Shown here: positions 1-5,696 of the stretch, in pieces
How the letters are laid out: every line of letters begins with the position of its first letter
Numbering within the stretch: the stretch's first letter is position 1
DNA from: an uncultured Oscillospiraceae bacterium
GTDB lineage: Bacteria > Bacillota > Clostridia > Oscillospirales > Ruminococcaceae
Assembly: GCA_902489475.1 (NCBI GenBank)
Contig: CABUAH010000081.1
Location: 1-5,769, forward strand
Direction: 5' to 3'
DNA: 5,769 nt
Made by a program: the position numbers and the translations under genes
The notes under the pieces: generated by a model
Database searches by the model: none
What the model was told of the DNA's origin: nothing
What the model saw: the letters and a program-made list of their open reading frames with translations, nothing else

Positions 1-17
1 GCTTTTCAAGGGGTGAA

Positions 18-48
18 TTTTTAGGCAGTCCGGTGGACTGCCTAAAAA
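18..48. repeat. Perfect 14-bp inverted repeat, T-first hairpin
   Basis: Positions 18-31 are the exact reverse complement of 35-48, with a 3-base loop (GGT). The core arms are AGGCAGTCC and GGACTGCCT, flanked by five T on the left and five A on the right. A terminator needs A before the stem and T after it; here the order is reversed on both strands, so this is not a usual intrinsic terminator. It abuts the next hairpin with no gap. It may be part of a dispersed intergenic element (REP- or MITE-like), which is inference. Confidence 0.7.
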
Positions 49-81
49 GAGGGGATGCTTTGCAAGTGAAAGCGTCCCCTC
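49..81. repeat. 13-bp inverted repeat with one T-G wobble
   Basis: Positions 49-61 (GAGGGGATGCTTT) pair with 69-81 (AAAGCGTCCCCTC) across a 7-base loop. The only non-Watson-Crick pair is T56-G74 on the plus strand. The stem starts exactly where the 18-48 palindrome stops, so the two form a tandem hairpin block. No T tract follows, so it is not a standard terminator. The GC-rich stem stands out against its A+T-rich surroundings. Confidence 0.65.
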
Positions 82-114
82 CTTTGATTAACAACAAGGT
101 TTTTCTACAGACTA

Positions 115-147
115 AGAGCCGTCGATTTCTCAACGGCTCTGTTTTTT
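115..147 (+). terminator. Rho-independent terminator, plus strand
   Basis: AGAGCCGT (115-122) pairs perfectly with ACGGCTCT (133-140) across a 10-base loop, and one G then six T (142-147) follow. The T tract points to termination of plus-strand transcription, most likely of a gene left of this window. It sits just beyond the rimI stop, so the same stem could also act on minus-strand transcripts, but there it is followed only by TAGTCTGTAG and would be weak. Confidence 0.75.
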
Positions 148-157
148 CATTATGCAC

Positions 158-613
158 CTAATTTTGTTTTTTAAAATATTTTGTCATCAAAACTGCGTCC
201 TCATCAGGATCTCTGTAAAAGTGTGGACGTTTCCCCACCACTTCAAACCCAAGCTTTGTATAAAGAAATCTTGCTGCTTTGTTGCCCTCTCTTACCTCAA
301 GAGTTAAAAACGAACAGCCCTTTTGAAGCCTTTTTAATGCTTCCTTTATCAAGCCCTCGGCTGCTTTTTGCCGTCGGCTTTCTTTTCTTACAGCGATAGT
401 GTTTATGCTCGCTTCGTCCAAAACAACAGTTATGCTTATGTAACCTACAACGTCTCCGTTTTGCTTTGCAACCAAAAACAGCGAGCTTTTATCATTCAAC
501 TGATTTAAAAAATCTTCATATTTCCAGGGATGAACGAAATTCTCGCTCTCTATTTCCGCCGCACTTATTATATCGGACTCGCAGGGCTCTAAAATTACAA
601 TCTCATCATTCAT
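158..613 (-). CDS. rimI: Ribosomal protein S18-alanine N-acetyltransferase RimI
   Basis: This GNAT-fold enzyme of 151 residues transfers the acetyl group of acetyl-CoA to the N-terminal alanine of ribosomal protein S18; RimI proteins are usually about 150 residues. Visible family marks are F-x-HPW near residues 26-30, the strand LTLEVREGN (103-111) and LYTKLGF (117-123). By alignment with the Salmonella enzyme (catalytic Glu103 and Tyr115), Glu106 and Tyr118 fit in identity and spacing. The acetyl-CoA loop reads RRQKAA (80-85) instead of the usual R-R-x-G-x-G/A, which is odd. I chose ATG 613 because the GGAG at 624-621 lies 7 bases upstream of it. ATG 619, two codons earlier, has only 1 base of spacing. 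A longer reading frame back to 688 lies inside rsmI and has no ribosome site. The start overlaps the rsmI stop by 8 bases (ATGAATGA), which suggests translational coupling. Another GNAT substrate is possible but less likely. Confidence 0.85.
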   Translation of the reverse strand: MNDEIVILEPCESDIISAAEIESENFVHPWKYEDFLNQLNDKSSLFLVAKQNGDVVGYISITVVLDEASINTIAVRKESRRQKAAEGLIKEALKRLQKGCSFLTLEVREGNKAARFLYTKLGFEVVGKRPHFYRDPDEDAVLMTKYFKKQN

Positions 614-1439
614 CGTCATTCTCCAAAAGTCTTGCATAAAGCTGTGATTTTGAAAACGGCGATTCCTTTGCAACAAATTTACAGGCATCGGTAGGCTTCA
701 TTCCCTTATCCGTCAGTTTTTTTACCTCTGAAACTGCATCGTCTAAAGTCAGCTCATCCACCTTTTCCTCTGCTCCGTCAACAACTAAAACATATTCTCC
801 TCTTGGAGTTTTTTCAGAATAATATTCAAGCGCCCCTTTAATTGTGGTACGCATAACCTCCTCATGGATTTTCGTAAGCTCACGGCACAAAGAAATTTTC
901 CTGTCGTCAAAATATTCAAGCATATCTTGAAGAGTGTATATGAGCTTATGCGGAGCCTCGTAAAATATCATTGTGCAGTTAAGCTTTGAAGCCTGCTGTA
1001 AATGCTCCGTTCTGTTTTTTTTAGTAGTTGATAAAAATCCCTCAAATGAAAATCTTTTTGTGTTAAGTCCGCTTATTGCAATAGCGCTCATCGCCGCAGT
1101 AGGTCCCGGAACAACACATACCTCTATTCCGGAATCCGCACAAAGCTTTACTAATTCCTCTCCCGGATCGGATATGCACGGCATACCTGCATCCGTGACA
1201 ATAGCACAGCTTTCACCGCCTAGTATTCGTCTTAAAATAACTTCTCCGCTTTGTCTTGCGTTATGCTCATGATAACTTACAAGCGATTTTTTTATTTCAA
1301 AATAATTCAAAATCTTAGTCGTTACCCTTGTGTCCTCGGCACAAATAAAATCAACGGTCTTTAATGTTTCTATTCCACGAAAAGTCATATCCTGAAGATT
1401 GCCGATAGGTGTTCCGACAACAAAAAGCTTTCCGCTCAT
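606..1439 (-). CDS. rsmI: 16S rRNA (cytidine1402-2'-O)-methyltransferase RsmI
   Basis: The 277-residue protein uses S-adenosylmethionine to methylate the ribose of C1402 in 16S rRNA, at the decoding centre, and acts in the cytosol. It has the tetrapyrrole-methylase-like fold. Family motifs are VGTPIGNL (8-15), AEDTR (34-38), SYHEHN (55-60), VTDAGMPCISDPG (81-93), VPGPTA (110-115) and EAPHK (161-165). A short helical C-terminal region (about 230-277) matches the RsmI helix-turn-helix extension. Length is close to that of the E. coli protein (286). ATG 1439 is chosen because a strong GAGGAGG lies 5 bases upstream. The reading frame extends to a GTG at 1502, but that codon lies inside the promoter -10 region. 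It is the first gene of a two-gene unit with rimI and has its own promoter at 1521-1493. Confidence 0.95.
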   Translation of the reverse strand: MSGKLFVVGTPIGNLQDMTFRGIETLKTVDFICAEDTRVTTKILNYFEIKKSLVSYHEHNARQSGEVILRRILGGESCAIVTDAGMPCISDPGEELVKLCADSGIEVCVVPGPTAAMSAIAISGLNTKRFSFEGFLSTTKKNRTEHLQQASKLNCTMIFYEAPHKLIYTLQDMLEYFDDRKISLCRELTKIHEEVMRTTIKGALEYYSEKTPRGEYVLVVDGAEEKVDELTLDDAVSEVKKLTDKGMKPTDACKFVAKESPFSKSQLYARLLENDDE

Positions 1440-1451
1440 TTTCTCCTCCTC
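1440..1451 (-). promoter_or_regulatory. Strong Shine-Dalgarno site fixing the rsmI start
   Basis: Read on the minus strand, GAGGAGGAGAAA directly precedes ATG 1439. AGGAGG lies at 1450-1445 with a 5-base spacer. It rules out the upstream candidate codons at 1502 and 1463, neither of which has a comparable site. Confidence 0.8.
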
Positions 1452-1492
1452 ACGGTTTTGCATGGCAATTCCGATTATCAAATTTTTCTTAA

Positions 1493-1521
1493 AGTATATC
1501 ACAAAGTTTTAAAATTGTAAA
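1493..1521 (-). promoter_or_regulatory. SigA-type extended -10 promoter of rsmI-rimI
   Basis: On the minus strand the -35 box TTTACA (1521-1516) and the -10 box TATACT (1498-1493) are 17 bases apart. Each matches the consensus at five of six positions. TGA just before the -10 gives the extended TGn motif. Transcription should begin near 1486, leaving a leader of about 45 bases before ATG 1439. The promoter lies immediately downstream of the terminator of the preceding unit, so rsmI-rimI is probably transcribed independently. Confidence 0.75.
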
Positions 1522-1533
1522 CAAATACCCATC

Positions 1534-1566
1534 AAAAAACAAGCCGCCTGCCTATTCGGCAAGCGG
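1534..1566 (-). terminator. Rho-independent terminator after the transglutaminase-like gene
   Basis: On the minus strand, CCGCTTGCC (1566-1558) pairs with GGCAGGCGG (1552-1544) across a 5-base loop. The stem has one T-G wobble that would be a C-A mismatch on the plus strand, so it is better formed in minus-strand RNA. CTTG and then six T (1539-1534) follow. It begins 7 bases past the stop of the gene at 1573-3045 and separates that unit from rsmI-rimI. Confidence 0.8.
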
Positions 1567-1572
1567 TTCATA

Positions 1573-3045
1573 TTAATAGCTTATTTCAAAAGACATCGTC
1601 AAAATATCCTCGTTTACAAATTTGCAGACAGATGAGGTATCAATACCCACACCCTGCTCCTTTGAAACTGATTTTATGATCTCAAAAATAGGGTTTGATA
1701 TATACGAATCAGAAAACAGATCATCTGCATTTTCAAACAATTTCTTGTTTTTAAACTTTACGGATACAGTATTGCTGTTTTTCTGCACCGCCTGTTCTAC
1801 TGCCCTTGTAACTGTGCTTATTATCTCATCATCGTTTTTTACAAATACGCCGTTTTTCACAAAGTAGTTATCCGTTTCAAATACTGCTGACGGAAGATCG
1901 TAAAACCTGTTCGGCTCAACAGTGTGATTTGTTAAAATTTCTTTGTCCGTAACTAAGAAGTAATCATATTTCGAGCTTACATCGGCATCGTCCCAACACA
2001 AATCAATATTATACCATCTTCCCGAAACTCTTACCTTGTTCCACATATGCTTTACTTGCCGTGAATTTGAAAAAGCAGTTCCCGTTGCTACAACGCAGTC
2101 GATGCCTGCCGCATCACAAAGCTCCAAAAGCGCCTTGGAATATCCCTCGCAGGAAGCCTTTCCCTCAACTAAGCACCCATATGCTGATCGAGAATTTTCA
2201 TTTTCCAAATTGTAGCTGCAAAACGAAACTATCTCGTCATGAAAAATCAAAAGCTTTTCATAATCGTCCATTTCATCCGTTACCGATGACATAATACGGT
2301 TCACTTTTGATTTAAGCTGAGCTTTTTGAGCTGCCGCTTCGTTTTCGGTCAGCCTGTAATTAAGCGTAATACTTGTGATATATTCTCCGCCGGAGTAACC
2401 GTAGTTCGGAAGCAGCATATCCGTTTTTGCCAAAGCAATTTTAACAAGCAAGAACAAATCATCGAGCGTTTTTTTATCCTTGTATTTTATAACATTATCT
2501 TTAATTTCAACCTGTGTTTCATGATTTTGTACAGCACGAAGTATTGCGAACAAAACATCCTTTTCATCGTCATTTAGGTTTGAAATCATATGCTGATTAA
2601 GGTTATAGTTTTCGTAAAGCTCATGTTTATCAGAACTGTTTTCATTCGGTGCCACAAACTGAGAGTTATTATTTACTTGTTCGGAAGAATTCCCCTCGGC
2701 AATCGTTGTGCTTTGACCAATATCATTCTCGTAAATCTGCTCAGATATACCGCCCGAAACAGCTGTCGAAGGAACAGTTGTTGTAACGGTTTTCGGATTA
2801 TCGGATGGATTTTCCGCTTTAGTTTGAGTCTGCGTTTCCTTTTTATATTTATTATCCGAGGCTTCGGTTTTTTCCGTATTCTCTATTTCGGACAAAGAAC
2901 TTTCGGTTTTATTAGACACTTCTATACCGTCAGAACCCCGCCCAAAAAAGACTCCAAGCAACACAGCCAATATCAAAGCCACTGAAAGCACGGCAACCGT
3001 AATTGTCTTAGCCCTGCGGCTCATTTTACTTATAAATTTAGGCAT
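1573..3045 (-). CDS. Membrane-anchored transglutaminase-like domain protein
   Basis: The protein has 490 residues. A basic N-terminus (MPKFISKMSRRAK) precedes one hydrophobic segment at about 15-35, which fits an uncleaved signal anchor. A long Ser/Thr/Asn/Glu-rich low-complexity linker (about 38-150) follows, then a globular part. The transglutaminase-like core is recognised by a Cys-His-Asp triad in the right order and context: Cys299 in KASCEGYSKA, His333 in VKHMWNKV and Asp348 in NIDLCWDD. The catalytic domain should lie outside the membrane. In bacteria this superfamily includes proteases and transamidases, and the substrate cannot be told here. The region after about 390 is not recognised. 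ATG 3045 has a modest AAGG 7 bases upstream; the Met8 codon has no site. The gene starts 32 bases after the CBS-protein gene and should share its transcript. Confidence 0.85.
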   Translation of the reverse strand: MPKFISKMSRRAKTITVAVLSVALILAVLLGVFFGRGSDGIEVSNKTESSLSEIENTEKTEASDNKYKKETQTQTKAENPSDNPKTVTTTVPSTAVSGGISEQIYENDIGQSTTIAEGNSSEQVNNNSQFVAPNENSSDKHELYENYNLNQHMISNLNDDEKDVLFAILRAVQNHETQVEIKDNVIKYKDKKTLDDLFLLVKIALAKTDMLLPNYGYSGGEYITSITLNYRLTENEAAAQKAQLKSKVNRIMSSVTDEMDDYEKLLIFHDEIVSFCSYNLENENSRSAYGCLVEGKASCEGYSKALLELCDAAGIDCVVATGTAFSNSRQVKHMWNKVRVSGRWYNIDLCWDDADVSSKYDYFLVTDKEILTNHTVEPNRFYDLPSAVFETDNYFVKNGVFVKNDDEIISTVTRAVEQAVQKNSNTVSVKFKNKKLFENADDLFSDSYISNPIFEIIKSVSKEQGVGIDTSSVCKFVNEDILTMSFEISY

Positions 3046-3077
3046 AATTTCGCCTTGCCCTTCGTAAATTTGAGAAT

Positions 3078-3926
3078 TTAATCGCCCTTATTTTTTCTGT
3101 TGATCCTTATTCTTTCTATTCTGTTATCATTTATAATTATTGCATTGAAATCAACGCCGTCATAGCTTACGGTAGGATTCTCTTCGTTTAACGGAATTCT
3201 TCCCAAAAGGTCAATAAAAAAGCCTGCCATGGTGTCATATTCCTTATCCTTAGGCAGGTTAAAACCAACCGCCTTTGCTACATCGTCCGGATGGGCAGAA
3301 CCTAAACAATCAAACATATTAGGTGTTATCTGCTCAATTTCAGCTTCTTCATCATCATATTCGTCTTGAATATTTCCGACAATCGCCTCGAGCAGGTCCT
3401 CCATGGTAACTATTCCTGCTGTTCCGCCGTATTCATCAAGCACAACTGCAATCTGCATTTTCTTGGCAGTGAGCTGTTCAAAAAGCTCTGCACAGCTATT
3501 CGTTTCCGGCACATATATAATTTCCCTCATAAAGTCGGAAATCGTGTGATTTTCAAGACTTTCTTGAAACACAAGCTCCAATAAATCTTTAGCAAACAAT
3601 ACGCCGGTTATATTGTCGATGTCATCCTCATACACAGGAATCCTTGAAAATCCCTCGTCAATTATAAGCCTTACAGCGTCTTTAAGTCCCGAAGAAATTT
3701 CTACTCCGACAATATCCGTTCTGTGCGTCATAACATCATTTACATAAAGATCATCAAAATCCAAAATGTTTTCAATCATTTCCTTTTGAAACGGAGCTAT
3801 GTCGTCAAATTCCTCTGTATTGAGATAATCCATTATCTCATCATCTGTAGACTGGTTTTCATTTTTGCCTTTAAGTTTGTCAAACAACGCTGTAAAAAAG
3901 CTGTGTCGCCCATGACCGTCGTCCAT
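3078..3926 (-). CDS. CorC/HlyC-family protein with two CBS domains (hemolysin/transporter-associated family)
   Basis: The 282-residue soluble protein has the order expected for CorC: a short acidic N-terminus, CBS domain 1 (about 64-120, with VMTHRTDIVGV and SRIPVYEDD), CBS domain 2 (about 130-185, with DEYGGTAGIVTMEDLLEAIVG at 164-184), the acidic stretch DEYDDEEAE, and a CorC_HlyC C-terminal domain (about 200-278). It lacks the membrane-spanning CNNM (DUF21) domain of longer relatives, and its length is close to that of E. coli CorC (292). CBS pairs commonly bind adenine nucleotides, and CorC proteins have been linked to magnesium and cobalt export; the hemolysin label is historical. The exact role here is unknown. 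ATG 3926 is the first in-frame start; GAG lies 9 bases and AGGA 14 bases upstream, a weak site. It is the promoter-proximal gene of its unit. Confidence 0.88.
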   Translation of the reverse strand: MDDGHGRHSFFTALFDKLKGKNENQSTDDEIMDYLNTEEFDDIAPFQKEMIENILDFDDLYVNDVMTHRTDIVGVEISSGLKDAVRLIIDEGFSRIPVYEDDIDNITGVLFAKDLLELVFQESLENHTISDFMREIIYVPETNSCAELFEQLTAKKMQIAVVLDEYGGTAGIVTMEDLLEAIVGNIQDEYDDEEAEIEQITPNMFDCLGSAHPDDVAKAVGFNLPKDKEYDTMAGFFIDLLGRIPLNEENPTVSYDGVDFNAIIINDNRIERIRINRKNKGD

Positions 3927-4008
3927 TTTTATACACTCTTTCCTTTCTTATACCGAGGTTTATCGTATATTGAATAAAATAAGTTTAGATGTTAATGCTC
4001 ATAATAGT

Positions 4009-4037
4009 ATCTTACAAAATATTACTGGTTATGTCAA
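4009..4037 (-). promoter_or_regulatory. SigA-type promoter of the CBS protein-transglutaminase-like unit
   Basis: On the minus strand a perfect -35 box TTGACA (4037-4032) is followed after 17 bases by TAAGAT (4014-4009), which matches four of six -10 positions including the important first A and last T. Transcription would start near 4002, giving a leader of about 75 bases. The bases upstream of the -35 box are A+T-rich and could act as an UP element. Confidence 0.6.
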
Positions 4038-4039
4038 TA

Positions 4040-4076
4040 GAAAACCATTAATTTAAGCGTTGGTTTTCGTTTTTTT
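4040..4076 (+). terminator. Terminator-like hairpin with T tract, plus strand
   Basis: GAAAACCA (4040-4047) pairs perfectly with TGGTTTTC (4061-4068) across a 13-base loop, followed by G and seven T (4070-4076). The orientation suits plus-strand transcripts, yet no plus-strand gene lies to its left. It could stop antisense transcription leaving the CBS-protein gene. Alternatively it is an operator, because its left arm lies 2 bases upstream of the minus-strand -35 box. Confidence 0.45.
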
Positions 4077-4108
4077 ACGGTATTGTATGTTTCATCCGAA
4101 ACTGAGCC

Positions 4109-4138
4109 GTGGATTTTGTCTAAAATGCCTTAATCCAC
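4109..4138. repeat. Perfect 7-bp inverted repeat GTGGATT/AATCCAC
   Basis: GTGGATT (4109-4115) and AATCCAC (4132-4138) are exact complements with a 16-base loop. A second GTGGATT at 4186-4192 could pair with the same AATCCAC arm, so two alternative stems are possible. Within the loop, ATTTT (4113-4117) can pair with the following AAAAT. Confidence 0.5.
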
Positions 4139-4160
4139 ATTCTTTGGATTCTAGTCGTAA

Positions 4161-4177
4161 AAGCTCTCACAGAGCTT
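4161..4177. repeat. Perfect 7-bp hairpin with 3-base loop
   Basis: AAGCTCT (4161-4167) pairs with AGAGCTT (4171-4177) across CAC. The stem is exact and tight. No T tract follows on either strand, so it is not a terminator. It lies between the alternative partners GTGGATT and AATCCAC. Confidence 0.5.
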
Positions 4178-4257
4178 CAAAATTGGTGGATTTTTGTACG
4201 GTTTGCCCATTTCAGCCGAATTTTCACTTTCAAAATAGTAAATTTCGGAAATCTTTT

Positions 4258-4288
4258 GCAAGAGAACAAAATTGTTCTTGCATTTTTT
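4258..4288 (+). promoter_or_regulatory. Imperfect palindrome overlapping the -35 box (operator or terminator candidate)
   Basis: The left arm GCAAGAGAACAA (4258-4269) mirrors the right arm TTGTTCTTGC (4272-4281) with a two-base bulge. The inner seven pairs (AGAACAA/TTGTTCT) are exact around AA. The right arm includes the first four bases of the -35 box TTGCAT (4278-4283), so a bound dimeric regulator could block the promoter. Six T (4283-4288) follow, so the same sequence could end a plus-strand RNA arriving from the left. Either reading is inference. Confidence 0.4.
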
Positions 4289-4306
4289 AGGCATTTGTAA
4301 TACAAT
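4278..4306 (+). promoter_or_regulatory. SigA-type promoter of the aminotransferase gene
   Basis: TTGCAT (4278-4283) and TACAAT (4301-4306) are separated by 17 bases; they match the consensus at four and five of six positions. The start point should lie near 4313, giving a leader of about 30 bases with GGAGGA just before the start codon. Confidence 0.65.
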
Positions 4307-4330
4307 AATAAAGAACGATTAAATAACCTT

Positions 4331-4336
4331 GGAGGA
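4331..4336 (+). promoter_or_regulatory. Shine-Dalgarno site GGAGGA fixing the aminotransferase start
   Basis: GGAGGA lies 7 bases before ATG 4344. An in-frame TTG at 4329 overlaps this site and would translate it, so TTG is not the likely start. Confidence 0.85.
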
Positions 4337-4343
4337 AGATATT

Positions 4344-5627
4344 ATGCTTTTAAACGAAATGTCCAAAAAAGAGCTTGTTGAATTTAAAGAAACTCAGCAA
4401 AAAAAACTCAGTGAATATAAAGCAATGGGCTTAAACCTTAATATGGCAAGGGGTAAGCCTTGCTCGGAACAGCTTGATTTAACTCTCGGACTTTTAGACG
4501 CTGTTCATTCGGATTCTACGTTCTCGGCTTCTGACGGAACAGACGTAAGAAACTACGGGGTTTTAGACGGACTTCCAAAGGCAAAAGAAATGTTTGCAAA
4601 AATGCTTGGAGTTGATCCAAACGAGGTTATCGTAGGCGGAAACTCATCTCTTAATATGATGTATGACTCGTTTGTAAGAAATATCCTTTTCGGTGTCGAC
4701 GGAACAAGCAAGCCATGGAAAGACTATGACAAAATAAAGTGGCTTTGCCCTGCTCCGGGATATGACAGGCATTTTGCAATATGTGAATCACTTGGTATAG
4801 AGATGATAACAGTTCCTATGCTGCTTGATGGTCCTGACATGGATATGATTGAAAGTCTTGTGAGTGAGGACGAATCAATAAAAGGAATCTGGTGTGTTCC
4901 GATGTACTCAAATCCTACCGGAATAACATACAGCGATGAAACCGTAAGAAGGCTTGCTTCTCTTAATCCAAAGGCAAAAGATTTCAGAATATTCTGGGAC
5001 AACGCATACTGTATTCATCATCTCACTGACACTCCTGACAAGCTTTTAAATATAATGGATGAGCTTAAGAAAAACGGCAAAGAGGATATGATTTATATTT
5101 TTGCCTCAACCTCTAAGATCTCATTCCCCGGTGCGGGAGTAGCAGCAATGGCTGCAAGCAGAAAAAACATAGAATACATCCTTTCAAAAATGACAGTTCA
5201 GACGATAGGACACGATAAAATCAACCAGCTTCGTCATTATAAATTCTTTAACGGATATGAGGGCTTAGTTGAACACATGAAAAAGCATACAGCTGTAATT
5301 GCCCCGAGGTTTAAGGTTGTAACAGACGCGCTTGAAAAAGAAATCGCACCGCTTGGAATAGGTTCATGGCACAACCCGAACGGCGGATATTTCGTAAGCT
5401 TTGATTCGCTTAACGGCTGTGCAAAGAGAATAGTTTCACTTTGCAAAGAAACCGGCGTTGTTTTAACAAGTGCAGGCGCTACTTATCCTTACGGCAAAGA
5501 TCCCGATGACAAAAACATAAGAATTGCTCCGACATTTCCAAGTATTGAAGAGCTTAAAAAAGCTATGGATATTTTCGTGACAGCAGTTAAACTTGCAAGT
5601 GCAGAGAAGCTTTTAAATAATGCGTAA
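4344..5627 (+). CDS. PLP-dependent aspartate aminotransferase-like enzyme (class I fold)
   Basis: The 427-residue cytosolic enzyme should transfer the amino group between an amino acid, probably aspartate or glutamate, and a 2-oxo acid. Its overall sequence (ARGKP near 35-39, GGNSSLNMM at 98-106, PAPGYDRH at 136-143) resembles the actinobacterial/clostridial aspartate aminotransferase subgroup (Pfam Asp_aminotransf, by recall) more than the classic AspC type. Expected functional residues are present: Asn190 in SNPTG, Asp219 and Tyr222 in WDNAY, the Schiff-base Lys258 in ASTSKIS, and Arg393 in NIRIAP, the likely carboxylate-binding arginine. Length is normal for the subgroup, and I see no frameshift or truncation. 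It is a single-gene unit with its own promoter and terminator. Substrate preference is inferred, and an aromatic or alanine aminotransferase role cannot be excluded. Confidence 0.9.
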   Translation: MLLNEMSKKELVEFKETQQKKLSEYKAMGLNLNMARGKPCSEQLDLTLGLLDAVHSDSTFSASDGTDVRNYGVLDGLPKAKEMFAKMLGVDPNEVIVGGNSSLNMMYDSFVRNILFGVDGTSKPWKDYDKIKWLCPAPGYDRHFAICESLGIEMITVPMLLDGPDMDMIESLVSEDESIKGIWCVPMYSNPTGITYSDETVRRLASLNPKAKDFRIFWDNAYCIHHLTDTPDKLLNIMDELKKNGKEDMIYIFASTSKISFPGAGVAAMAASRKNIEYILSKMTVQTIGHDKINQLRHYKFFNGYEGLVEHMKKHTAVIAPRFKVVTDALEKEIAPLGIGSWHNPNGGYFVSFDSLNGCAKRIVSLCKETGVVLTSAGATYPYGKDPDDKNIRIAPTFPSIEELKKAMDIFVTAVKLASAEKLLNNA

Positions 5628-5630
5628 TTG

Positions 5631-5680
5631 CAATTGACAATTGATAATGGACAATTTAATTCGTAATTATGAATTAAATT
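5631..5680. repeat. A+T-rich heptamer repeat running into a 10-bp palindrome
   Basis: From just past the stop codon the sequence runs in 7-base units: CAATTGA (5631), CAATTGA (5638), TAATGGA (5645), CAATTTA (5652). It merges into a perfect inverted repeat, AATTTAATTC (5653-5662) and GAATTAAATT (5671-5680), with an 8-base loop. Heptamer arrays of this kind occur as intergenic repeats in several bacteria (recall). No T tract follows, so it is not a terminator. Confidence 0.55.
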
Positions 5681-5696
5681 TACGATAATTAAATCA

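Larger units (their letters stand above)
4076..4220. repeat. Degenerate direct repeat, two copies about 120 bases apart
   Basis: Copy 1 (4076-4100) and copy 2 (4197-4220) share the pattern TACGGT, then TTG, four variable bases, TTTCA, one variable base and CCGAA, differing by a one-base gap and a few substitutions. TTGGT also lies upstream of each copy (4060 and 4183). In addition GTGGATTTT occurs at 4109-4117 and 4186-4194. This suggests an old tandem duplication or a repeated RNA motif. Confidence 0.45.
3927..4343. other. 417-base divergent intergenic region rich in inverted repeats
   Basis: No gene is supported here. The stretch holds a minus-strand promoter (4037-4009), a plus-strand promoter (4278-4306) and several inverted repeats: 4040-4047/4061-4068, 4109-4115/4132-4138, 4161-4167/4171-4177, 4216-4220/4244-4248, and the palindrome 4258-4281. 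An open plus-strand frame at 4060-4290 begins with TTG inside a hairpin arm, has no ribosome site and has an unlikely Cys/Phe/Ser-rich composition, so I do not call it coding. Confidence 0.7.

Noticed and set aside
3..159. Plus-strand frame open from position 3 to the TAA at 157-159
   Set aside because: It runs straight through three hairpins including the terminator; the openness is probably chance or a property of the repeat.
614..688. Longer N-terminus for RimI starting at 688
   Set aside because: It lies within the rsmI coding end, gives a 176-residue protein with 25 extra residues not typical of RimI, and has no ribosome site; ATG 613 has GGAG at 7 bases.
1440..1502. Longer N-terminus for RsmI from the GTG at 1502 or the ATG at 1463
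   Set aside because: 1502 lies in the promoter -10 region and neither codon has a good ribosome site; the family N-terminus begins just before KLFVVGTPIGNL, matching ATG 1439.
2590..2985. 131-codon plus-strand frame
   Set aside because: It is antisense to the low-complexity linker of the transglutaminase-like gene; its Phe/Arg/Ile-rich product reflects the opposite strand.
4060..4290. 76-codon plus-strand frame in the divergent spacer
   Set aside because: It starts at TTG in a hairpin arm, has no ribosome site, has a Cys/Phe/Ser-rich composition and overlaps the promoter; the repeated CxxF-x-P pattern in it comes from the DNA direct repeat.
4329..4343. TTG start for the aminotransferase
   Set aside because: It would overlap the GGAGGA site that serves ATG 4344.
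4009..4343. Riboswitch or T-box in the divergent spacer
   Set aside because: I could not find a T-box sequence or any known riboswitch core, and the predicted leaders (about 75 and 30 bases) are too short for most classes.
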